Origin: Ferrimicrobium sp.
GTDB taxonomy: Bacteria > Actinomycetota > Acidimicrobiia > Acidimicrobiales > Acidimicrobiaceae
Direction: 5' to 3'
Assembly: GCA_022690815.1 (NCBI GenBank)
Contig: JALCZJ010000014.1
Location: forward strand, 1-59,241
Length of the DNA: 59,241 nt
The stretch's first letter is position 1, and each line of letters starts with the position of its first letter. Under the pieces are notes generated by a model that saw only the letters and a list, made by a program, of their open reading frames with translations, had not been told where the DNA came from and made no database searches. Shown here piece after piece: positions 52,080-59,241 of the stretch. The position numbers were made by a program, and so were the translations under genes.

Positions 52080-53240
52080 TCAGTGCCCTTTTGCTTTGTG
52101 GCGAGGCTGTGATGCGACGAGTTCATCGAGATAAACACCTGCCTGACCACTGGTAAGCGATTCCATCGCACTGGCAACTCCCTCAGCAATGGAGCCAACC
52201 TTGTCGCCAGCGTACAAGGCCGCACCAGCATTGAGCGCAACCAGATCCCGCCTGGCATCGGTGATCGCCCCGGCGAGGATGGATCGCAGCACGTCGGCAT
52301 TCTCGGTAGCGTCGCCACCCTGTAGCTGTGCGAGCGATGCCGTCGGGAGGCCGAAGTCACCTGGGGAGATCTCATAGCAGGTCACCTCGCGATCCCTCCG
52401 TACCTCCCACACCATCGTCGGAGTGCTAAGACTTACCTCATCCATGCCATCGTCTCCCGAGACGACCAAGGCGTGCTCCGATCCCTGGGCTCTGAGCACC
52501 TCGGCCATCGACGGTGCCAACCGGCGGTCAAAGACGCCAACCAGCTGGTACTTTGCTCGGCCCGGATTGACCAAGGGCCCGAGAAAATTGAAGGCCGTTG
52601 GGATCCCCAACGCCCGGCGAACCGGCGCGACAGCGGCCATCGCTGGATGAAAGCGAGTCGCCAGTGCAAAGCCGAATCTCGACGTCTGCACCATCTGTGC
52701 CACTCCTTTTGGATCGAGTTCGATATCGATGCCAAGATGCTCAAGCACATCAGCTGAACCTGTCTTCGAGCTAGCCGCTCGGCCACCATGCTTGAGCACC
52801 CGGGCGCCTGCTGCGCTCGCCACCAGTCCAGCGGCCGTGGAGACGTTGATGGTCCCGTGCCGATCGCCTCCCGTCCCACAGGTATCGAGCACCTCACCAT
52901 CGATGGGGACGACCAACATCTTGGCCGCCATCGCTTTGGCGAAACCAACGAGTTCGTCGACCGACTCCTCCCGTCGGCGCATGAGGACGAGCACCGATGC
53001 CACCACTGGCGCGGGCACCTCGTCGGTGAAGAAACTCATGAGCACACGACTCGCCTCATCCTCGGTGAGATAGCCCCCACGCATCAGTAAAGCCAAAAGG
53101 TCGGCCCACATGGGTGATCCGGTGGCTGGTACCGGTGATGGGCGGCTCTCTACAACCGTCTTTGGCAAGGGGGCATCATCACCATGGTGATCGACGCGGG
53201 CCGCGGGTACGACAGAATCCGGAGAGGCTGACTGGGGCAT
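52080..53240 (-). CDS. trpD: Anthranilate phosphoribosyltransferase
   Basis: 386 residues. Joins anthranilate to PRPP in tryptophan synthesis. PRPP-binding 'DTCGTGGDRHGTINVSTAAG' and 'KHGGRAASSKTGSADVLE' are intact, as is 'VNPGRAKYQLVGV' further on. About 43 residues precede the family start ('MWADLLALLM'), a Ser/Pro-rich extension of unknown role. The ATG at 53240 is preceded at 6 nt by TAGCAT (53252-53247), so a leaderless transcript from within the end of the upstream c-di-GMP gene is likely. No other trp gene is adjacent. Confidence 0.95.
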   Translation of the reverse strand: MPQSASPDSVVPAARVDHHGDDAPLPKTVVESRPSPVPATGSPMWADLLALLMRGGYLTEDEASRVLMSFFTDEVPAPVVASVLVLMRRREESVDELVGFAKAMAAKMLVVPIDGEVLDTCGTGGDRHGTINVSTAAGLVASAAGARVLKHGGRAASSKTGSADVLEHLGIDIELDPKGVAQMVQTSRFGFALATRFHPAMAAVAPVRRALGIPTAFNFLGPLVNPGRAKYQLVGVFDRRLAPSMAEVLRAQGSEHALVVSGDDGMDEVSLSTPTMVWEVRRDREVTCYEISPGDFGLPTASLAQLQGGDATENADVLRSILAGAITDARRDLVALNAGAALYAGDKVGSIAEGVASAMESLTSGQAGVYLDELVASQPRHKAKGH

Positions 53241-53249
53241 TTAGCCATG

Positions 53250-55913
53250 CTAGCCGAGCCCGGTGTGTTCCTCTTTCTCTAATAGCTTCAGGAGTGCAGC
53301 CTCACGCAGCGGTCGAGCAAGATGAAAGCCTTGCACCTCAGGGACACCAAGCTCGATCAGGACATCGAGGCAGGCCTGATCGCCAACTCCCTCTGCGACC
53401 ACCTCGATATCGAGCTCCCCAGCAAGCGCGGCCAATCCCGCCACCAGCCCACGATCGTCACCAGAGCCAAGATCCTTAACGAACTGACGATCGATCTTGA
53501 CGATGTCAACCGGGATGATCTGCAGGTGCCGAAATGACGACGTTCCAACCCCGAAATCATCCAACGCAATCTTGAAGCCCTCGGCCTTGAGCCGACGCAT
53601 CACCCGAGCAATCCGATCGATCAACAGATCCGAAAGCTCTGTCTCGGTGAGTTCGATCACGATCGCGTCACTGGGGATCCCAAACCGGTCCACCAGCTGG
53701 CAAAAGTCACGCACGGTACGACTCTCAGCGGCATTGACGCCACTTAAGTTGATGGACAATCGCATGTTGGTGCCAAGGCCAGCTTCGCGCCAGCGAGCAA
53801 AGCGCGCCATCGCCTCAGCCCGCACAAAGGCATCTAGTTGATCCATGAGACGGTACTGCAAGGCAAGCGAGAGGAAGCGACCGGGCAACAGCAACCCCTC
53901 ACTCGGATGCTGCCAGCGTACAAGCGCCTCGACTGCGGTGATAGATCGACTTGTGGCATCAAAGATCGGCTGGAAACGCAGCAACAGGGCGCCACCGCGT
54001 TCGTCGCCACGCAGGACCCGCACGAGGTCTGGCCCGAGACCGATCTCGACGGCATCGCGCGTTCCTCGATACAGGTTCATCAGGTCTGGGCGGCGCCGTG
54101 AGAACTTGTCGTGGTACATCGCCGAATCGGCGATCGACATCAGTTGATCAAGGTCGACCGTCGATGTCGTGCCGGTCGCGATACCTACCGCCGCCGTCAC
54201 CCGTAGCTCAACCGTCCCTACGGCGACAGGCTGTGACGATATCGCAGCTGCGAGACGATCGGCCACCTGTCTGGCAACCCGTGGTGCCTCGAGGTCGACG
54301 ATGAGCACCGCAAACTCATCTCCTCCAATGCGGCCGATCACGTCGAGGGGTCGCATGCTTTTGCGAATGCGGTTGGCCACCTCGGCCAGCACCCGATCGC
54401 CGATGGCGTGCCCAAACTGATCGTTGACAACCTTGAGCCCATCCACGTCGATAAACAGCAAGCCAACGAGCACCTCGTCGTCTGATTTCATATACTGCGT
54501 AGCAAGATCAAAGAAGCCAGCACGGTTGTTGAGTCCGGTCAATGGATCCATGTGCGCCAGTTGGCGGACCCGCTGGCGCTCAACAGTTCGTTCCTGAATA
54601 TCACGGATGGCCAGTAGGACACCGGTGATACCGGAGGCCGAATCGACAAATCGACGGCGATACGACTCGGCCACAAAGGTCGATCCATCAAGGCGTCGAC
54701 GCTCCTCCTCCTGGACAAGCACATCCTGGTTCAGAACTTGGCGCAACCGCTGACCCTCAAAGTCAGCGACGTTGGTACCGCGCAGCGATACTACCCCACC
54801 TGCACCATGGAGCTCGGCGAAGGCTCGATTGTGCAACGTGATGATCTCCTGGTCGTCAAGGATCGCCACTCCATCAGGCATCAGTTCAAGCACCTCGGCG
54901 GCCAAATCGCTGCGCTCGCGCCCGCTTGCAACAAAGTTGAGCGTCCTTCGTTGGGCTGCAACAACCCCGCCAAAGCGTGCGAGTTCTCGAACCACCTGAA
55001 GGTCACGCAAAGAAAATCGATAAGGCTCCGGGCTAAAAATTGCCACGATAGCCACCAAGGAATCGGTTAAGTCAAAGATCGGGCCGACGACTGCCGAATC
55101 ATGTTGGCTCTCACCTCGAATGGTCAACAAGGCTTGCGTATTCGTACTCGTCCGATCGGCGAGTGATCCGATGAGCACGGACTCACCGCTGTTGGCAACC
55201 CACGCCAGCAGACCAGTGGTGCGATCGATGAGATCACCAGGTTTTCGCAGCGTGTCCCCGATAGCCGCCATCACCGTCATGTTGTGAGTGCCGACCTCGA
55301 GCACAAGGGCACTGCGCGCCCCAGTCAGGACCCTGGCCTCTCGAGCGATCGCCGTCCATGGGATCGCAGTCTCGCGAGCGCTCACCAATCCATCGAGAAG
55401 ACGTTGGTTGGCCCGAACACGTCGATGGAGCCATCGGCTCGAACGCTCCTGTCGATAGCTCTGACTCGCCACCCGAAGCGCCGGGAGGACCTGTTCGAGC
55501 AGTTCGTAGTCCTTTGTCCCGAGGCGGTCAGGGTCGATCACGCCGAGGAGCAGGTGCTCCTCGAGCCTCAGCAACGTCAACTCGGTACCGAGCACCCGCC
55601 GCTCGCACCAAGGCATCGTACCTGGAACGTAGGGGTCAACTTCGAGACCGACATAATCGGCAAAACCGGCAATCGAGTCCGGTACAAGGGGTCGCAAACG
55701 ATGAAAGGCTTCCTCGATCTCAAGGACCGCAATTGCGACACCAAAGTGGGTCTCCAGTAGCTTAAGCAGTTCCCCCAGGGTGGCGTGAGACCCGACATTT
55801 CCAGCGAGGATCGCCGATACCTGACGCAGCAATGCCGCCTTTGACTCGACTTCGTCGACCAGACGATGAGAGGATACGCCAACGACTTGAGAGTGATTGG
55901 CGTTCGTCTTCAC
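53250..55913 (-). CDS. GGDEF-EAL c-di-GMP enzyme with GAF and PAS sensors
   Basis: 887 residues, cytoplasmic. In order: an N-terminal region with no clear domain (1-190), GAF (about 195-330), PAS (about 345-450), GGDEF (about 465-630, GGDEF intact, inhibitory RxxD site present five residues earlier as R-P-L-D), and EAL (about 650-880). The EAL domain keeps the catalytic set: 'EALVRW', the Asn of 'SINLSG', 'ELTETEL', 'DDFGVGTSS', the Lys of 'VKIDRQF' and 'AEGV'. Both synthesis and breakdown of c-di-GMP are thus possible. GGGAGG precedes the GTG start. Divergent from a second c-di-GMP gene. Confidence 0.94.
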   Translation of the reverse strand: MKTNANHSQVVGVSSHRLVDEVESKAALLRQVSAILAGNVGSHATLGELLKLLETHFGVAIAVLEIEEAFHRLRPLVPDSIAGFADYVGLEVDPYVPGTMPWCERRVLGTELTLLRLEEHLLLGVIDPDRLGTKDYELLEQVLPALRVASQSYRQERSSRWLHRRVRANQRLLDGLVSARETAIPWTAIAREARVLTGARSALVLEVGTHNMTVMAAIGDTLRKPGDLIDRTTGLLAWVANSGESVLIGSLADRTSTNTQALLTIRGESQHDSAVVGPIFDLTDSLVAIVAIFSPEPYRFSLRDLQVVRELARFGGVVAAQRRTLNFVASGRERSDLAAEVLELMPDGVAILDDQEIITLHNRAFAELHGAGGVVSLRGTNVADFEGQRLRQVLNQDVLVQEEERRRLDGSTFVAESYRRRFVDSASGITGVLLAIRDIQERTVERQRVRQLAHMDPLTGLNNRAGFFDLATQYMKSDDEVLVGLLFIDVDGLKVVNDQFGHAIGDRVLAEVANRIRKSMRPLDVIGRIGGDEFAVLIVDLEAPRVARQVADRLAAAISSQPVAVGTVELRVTAAVGIATGTTSTVDLDQLMSIADSAMYHDKFSRRRPDLMNLYRGTRDAVEIGLGPDLVRVLRGDERGGALLLRFQPIFDATSRSITAVEALVRWQHPSEGLLLPGRFLSLALQYRLMDQLDAFVRAEAMARFARWREAGLGTNMRLSINLSGVNAAESRTVRDFCQLVDRFGIPSDAIVIELTETELSDLLIDRIARVMRRLKAEGFKIALDDFGVGTSSFRHLQIIPVDIVKIDRQFVKDLGSGDDRGLVAGLAALAGELDIEVVAEGVGDQACLDVLIELGVPEVQGFHLARPLREAALLKLLEKEEHTGLG

Positions 55914-56236
55914 GCGCGACGCCTCCCGTCAAAGGCAGGCGATGATTGCATAGCTTCGGCAAAGGTGACAACCACATCTGCAGCCAACCGGGGCCAGGGA
56001 GCCAAGCTCCAATCAGCTGCGCGCCAATCTACTAAATGCCACGCACCACGGGGCAGCCGTTGCTCACACCCTCTGGCCATTACCTTCATCAACAACGGAT
56101 GACCAACACACCTTGCATCGGTGCGCTCGACGCACCCACTGCGGACGCCAACTGGCCAAGGAGCATCTCCCCTACGCACAGCCGAAACAGCCCCCAATAC
56201 CGAATCACCACGATCACGATCCCCACTAACGAACAT
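55910..56236 (-). CDS. Possible small ORF overlapping the start of the GGDEF-EAL gene
   Basis: A frame of up to 108 codons ends with a GTGA overlap onto the GTG of the c-di-GMP gene. Its last 45 residues look protein-like (Trp-rich 'WHLVDWRAADWSLAPW'). No homologue or ribosome binding site was found, and the good SD of the downstream gene lies inside its end. It may be a real short leader gene or coincidence. Confidence 0.2.
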   Translation of the reverse strand: MFVSGDRDRGDSVLGAVSAVRRGDAPWPVGVRSGCVERTDARCVGHPLLMKVMARGCEQRLPRGAWHLVDWRAADWSLAPWPRLAADVVVTFAEAMQSSPAFDGRRRA

Positions 56237-56447
56237 CCGTCACATCCCATGCATGCAAACAGACCTTCGTATTGAAACCCACCACGGCTCTGATCCTAGC
56301 AACAAATATCACTTTAGGTGTGCGAGGGACCCATATTTCGTAAGAACTGATTCAACAAATGTTGATCGCAGCCGACCTGCGGTGGCTACCACAGCCAGAT
56401 ACCGTTGTTGCTGGACTTGGGGACATTCGACGACATAGGGAGTGTAG

Positions 56448-56459
56448 GTTGGTACCAAC
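56448..56459. promoter_or_regulatory. 12-bp palindrome GTTGGTACCAAC at the second c-di-GMP gene
   Basis: A perfect palindrome directly abutting the probable -10 TATGCT (56460-56465), 20 bp before the ATG at 56480. It is placed where a repressor would block transcription. Nine of its bases (GTTGGTACC) recur upstream of the TetR gene at about 5247-5255. Confidence 0.45.
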
Positions 56460-56479
56460 TATGCTTGCGTACTCCGAGA

Positions 56480-58783
56480 ATGACTGACGTGGCTGACACC
56501 AGCATCGCCTTCCGCGAGATCTCCGCAATCATCGCATCCCAAGAGCCCCTCGAAATGCGCATCGAGCGGCTCACCAGGCTTGCAAACGAACACTTTGAGG
56601 GTGCCATCTTTCTGGACCAGGCTACACCGGCCCTATCATCGGCGACGACTGAACTCACATCGTCAGCCACTAATCGTCTCCGTGGTTGTCAGCTGCTGGC
56701 TCCAGGATTTGCCGAAGGCTCCGCCAATCTCGATGACCTTCAAACCAGGCTTGCTCAGGCATTCGTCAACGCCTATGGCCTGCTTTCGCACCAATTGAAC
56801 CATGAGCGCAAGGCAAAAACAGCGCTCCTTTCGATTCGCGCCACCAATGAGATGATCATGGCCTTGCTCACCCTCGACTACGACAGCATTGGGTGGCAGC
56901 AAGTGACCGAGGCCATCATTGGCCGCCTCTTTCCGGAGAACGTTGCCGTCTTTTCCCTCAACGAACCACCCTCAAATACCCCGGTTGCCACCTGGGTCGC
57001 GCAAGTTCGCCAATCACTGTACTTCAATGACCTTCCGGCTCGCGGCGTCGTCATCAGTGACCATGGCCAGCCAGTCATCGCCGCCGTCGCCGCCGTCGAC
57101 CAAGCAAGTGCTCAAGCCATCACAGTGTGGACCACCAACGAGGCGACGTTCAACCAGGCAACCCTCGCAATCGTCCAAGACTGTCTACGCATCTACGTCA
57201 CAGGTCTGAGCCTCGTCCAACATCAACGGCAGTGGGCAAAGCAAGACTCTATCGTGACGACAATTATCTCGAATCTGGATATCGGGGTCCTCGGCCTCAC
57301 CGAAGACTCAACGATCGTCTTCGCCAACCGACAAGCAGCCCATCTCCTCGGACACACACCGGGTGAACTCATCCAATCTCGATCGAACGCGATCTCGGAA
57401 CAGTTTGGTGACTTTTTGCTCTCACTCGGAACGTCACCGACACCATGGCTGATGACCAACACCATCCTGAGAAAACCAAGCGGCAAGCCACAACCAGCTT
57501 CAATCGCCGTCCGACGTGTCGACGGCGCACATGGCTATCGCTATCTCGTCACCCTGGTCGATACGAGCCGATCCCATTTTGAACTCGAGGAGTGGCGATG
57601 GCACGCCAGCCATGATCCGCTAACCGGCATTCTCAACCGCAATGGTCTAGCCGAAGGTGTTCGCCATCTCGTCGAAGCTTCGGCCATGGTGTTGTTCCTC
57701 GACATCGACCGATTCAAAGTCATCAACGATCTCCTTGGCCACCAAGGAGGCGACCGGGTCATCACCGCCGTCGCCCAGCGGCTCGTCAACGCCACCAAAC
57801 CCAACGACGTCGTTGCCAGGGTTGGCGGCGACGAGTTTGTGGTCGTCGCCCCCGTCGACGCCAACTTTCACAATCTCAAACGCGTAGCCCAACGTATTGT
57901 GGGTGCCATCACCACGCAGCCCATCGACGTCGGTGATCGTCAGCTCGCCATCTCAGTCTCGATGGGCGCCGCACTCGAGACCTACACCGGCAGCCTCGAC
58001 GCACTCCTTGGCCGAGCCGATCACGCGATGTACGAGGCCAAGCGTGAGGGGCAAGCACTGCACCTTGCACGAGGTGAGGACGAGCCGTTCCTGGGCGAGC
58101 CACAACTCGTGGACCCCAATGCCTTTGACTTTCTCCGAGATCGCGACGCCAACCAGGTCGTCGCCCTCGAGATACCCTGGCTCAGGGTTCATGACAATCG
58201 CATCTTCGGCAGCGACCTCACACTGACATGGAGCGACTCGATTCCTGAGACGCCCCGTGACTACGCGATGCGCAACCATCTCCAAAGCGAATACAACTGG
58301 CTCCTCTTGCACCACCTGCTGAGACGAGAACCCACCGTGGGCCGCATCGGTATCTCGCCATTAGCACCCACAAATCGCTTTATCGAACGGCTTGAGCGCC
58401 TGAGCCGAGCCAAGCTCGTCAAGCCTGACAACGTTCAGATCGTCCTGCGCTCTGGGGAGCTGGTGACCGACCAAGCCCTCGAAGAGGCCCTGGTGCTCGT
58501 GCGACGAGCCCGGGCGCTTGGTATCAGCATCGCCCTGCGCTGGGCCTCAGGGGAAGGCGGCGAGGTCGCCCACCTCAGCTACCTCCGCCCAGATCAGGCT
58601 CAGATCGATGTGGCCGGGTGGGTCGACCGACCACCCACGCAAAAACTCAGCTTTGGCCTCACGGCCTTTGTCCGGGCGATGAACGTTGATGTTGCTTTTC
58701 TCCACCCCAACCAACGGTTTCTCAACCTCCTGACGTCCCCACGGCTTCGCGAACTGTTGCCCGATGTGTTGGTGCGGAGCTGA
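56480..58783 (+). CDS. PAS-GGDEF diguanylate cyclase with degenerate EAL domain
   Basis: 767 residues from the ATG at 56480. The N-terminal 240 residues are probably sensory without a clear name. A PAS domain spans about 255-370 ('ISNLDIGVLGLTEDSTIVFANRQAAHLLG'). The GGDEF domain is at about 385-545, with GGDEF intact but the inhibitory site reading K-P-N-D instead of R-x-x-D. The last 210 residues have EAL-like layout but lack its motifs: there is no E-A-L, the DDFG position reads R-W-A-S, and the catalytic Lys position is Gln ('PDQAQIDV'). It should make c-di-GMP with weakened feedback and not degrade it. The EAL remnant may be a binding or regulatory domain. Confidence 0.92.
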   Translation: MTDVADTSIAFREISAIIASQEPLEMRIERLTRLANEHFEGAIFLDQATPALSSATTELTSSATNRLRGCQLLAPGFAEGSANLDDLQTRLAQAFVNAYGLLSHQLNHERKAKTALLSIRATNEMIMALLTLDYDSIGWQQVTEAIIGRLFPENVAVFSLNEPPSNTPVATWVAQVRQSLYFNDLPARGVVISDHGQPVIAAVAAVDQASAQAITVWTTNEATFNQATLAIVQDCLRIYVTGLSLVQHQRQWAKQDSIVTTIISNLDIGVLGLTEDSTIVFANRQAAHLLGHTPGELIQSRSNAISEQFGDFLLSLGTSPTPWLMTNTILRKPSGKPQPASIAVRRVDGAHGYRYLVTLVDTSRSHFELEEWRWHASHDPLTGILNRNGLAEGVRHLVEASAMVLFLDIDRFKVINDLLGHQGGDRVITAVAQRLVNATKPNDVVARVGGDEFVVVAPVDANFHNLKRVAQRIVGAITTQPIDVGDRQLAISVSMGAALETYTGSLDALLGRADHAMYEAKREGQALHLARGEDEPFLGEPQLVDPNAFDFLRDRDANQVVALEIPWLRVHDNRIFGSDLTLTWSDSIPETPRDYAMRNHLQSEYNWLLLHHLLRREPTVGRIGISPLAPTNRFIERLERLSRAKLVKPDNVQIVLRSGELVTDQALEEALVLVRRARALGISIALRWASGEGGEVAHLSYLRPDQAQIDVAGWVDRPPTQKLSFGLTAFVRAMNVDVAFLHPNQRFLNLLTSPRLRELLPDVLVRS

Positions 58784-59081
58784 CCAACGACACGCCAACA
58801 TCGAAACTCAACCATGCGCCCAGGCGTCTACGGGATCTCAGTTGACGCCACCGACGGTGATAGGTGTCGATTGACAGGTGAGCGAGGCCTACCGGTGCCG
58901 CCGATCAGCAACTATGCTCCACCCACCACAAGCGGTGCCACAGACAGAGACACGCCAACTTGGATCCGTCGGCACCACCAGACAACTGCTTGCACGCAGG
59001 GGGACGCTACTGGTACGGCCAAACTGACTACTCTTCAGCATAGCTAACCATAATGTCTCAATAACAAAGTTAGTACCTATT
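58784..59081. other. Gap without supported gene before the insertion sequence
   Basis: No motif-bearing frame. The left end of the adjacent insertion sequence may lie near 59082 (GGGTGATCTGCATATCC), but the other end is outside the window, so this cannot be checked. Confidence 0.3.
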
Positions 59082-59152
59082 GGGTGATCTGCATATCCAG
59101 CTGGGTACTACACCGCCAGATGTTTGTCACAGCTAGAGCACCTCTTGAGGGT

Positions 59153-59241
59153 ATGAGTGGAATCGGTCGGCTCAAGGGTTTGAGTTTTTAGGAGTTCTCC
59201 CGTCAGTTTGGAACCGAGGAGAAGTGTGGTGAAGTGCTCTT
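59153..59241 (+). pseudogene. Start of an IS1595-like transposase gene with in-frame stop (cut by window edge)
   Basis: Translation from the ATG at 59153 gives M-S-G-I-G-R-L-K-G-L-S-F, then TAG (59189-59191), then 'EFSRQFGTEEKCGEVLF' to the edge. The pattern F-x2-F-x3-F-x-T-E-E-x-C-x3-L is the N-terminus of IS1595-family transposases. The stop stands where Gln (CAG) would be natural, so a CAG-to-TAG nonsense change is likely and the copy is probably inactive unless a later start is used. Confidence 0.55.

Overview
The window looks like a chromosomal segment of an actinobacterium of moderate GC content, most like the acidophilic Acidimicrobiia (Ferrimicrobium/Acidimicrobium type). Signs of this are a mycothiol synthase (mshD), the MurT/GatD peptidoglycan amidation pair, a DevR/DosR-like response regulator beside a universal stress protein, a 6C small RNA, a CmtR-type metal sensor, and a very high share of apparently leaderless genes (a TAnnnT -10 box 6-9 nt before the ATG/GTG). 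The genus is inferred, not shown. Gene density is low for a bacterium: many 300-900 bp gaps hold no credible gene.

Layout. 1-5.3 kb: a short inverted-repeat element, tRNA-Val(CAC), a 14-TM drug exporter, a PatB/MalY-type lyase overlapping a CmtR-like repressor, and a TetR regulator. 5.4-12.0 kb: a small membrane protein, then a tightly overlapping four-gene operon encoding a fatty acyl-CoA reductase fused to a HAD phosphatase, a zinc alcohol dehydrogenase, a divergent LarA-like (nickel-pincer family) protein and a PlsC acyltransferase. This operon is the best candidate for an undescribed pathway, probably an unusual lipid. 12.4-16.0 kb: a GntR/HutC regulator and aconitase that share operator-like sites. 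16.5-20.9 kb: gatD-murT, a 6C RNA, a LysR regulator and an SDR. 21.8-30.3 kb: phoU, an ABC exporter with two ATPases and one double-size permease, devR-usp, and an MFS protein. 31.0-35.6 kb: a Tat-exported molybdoenzyme with a membrane cytochrome b, an L,D-transpeptidase and a GT-C-like membrane protein. 35.9-41.1 kb: a TPP enzyme with a possible leader peptide, a Fur-family regulator, an aldo-keto reductase and a methyltransferase. 41.2-51.5 kb: an amidase, an SRPBCC protein and an MrfA-type helicase, nth and mshD on a shared divergent promoter, a class V PLP enzyme, a three-gene membrane operon (one member Cys-rich) and a DEDDh exonuclease. 52.1-58.8 kb: trpD and two divergent c-di-GMP proteins, one bifunctional-looking and one with a degenerate EAL domain. 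The right edge cuts into an IS1595-like element whose transposase has an in-frame stop.

Regulation visible in the sequence includes: repeated ATACTTGTAT-type boxes at gntR and acn; a palindrome in front of lysR; a 12-bp palindrome at the promoter of the second c-di-GMP gene; a DosR-box-like site near usp; fully overlapping divergent -10 elements between nth and mshD; and several strong hairpins acting as terminators.
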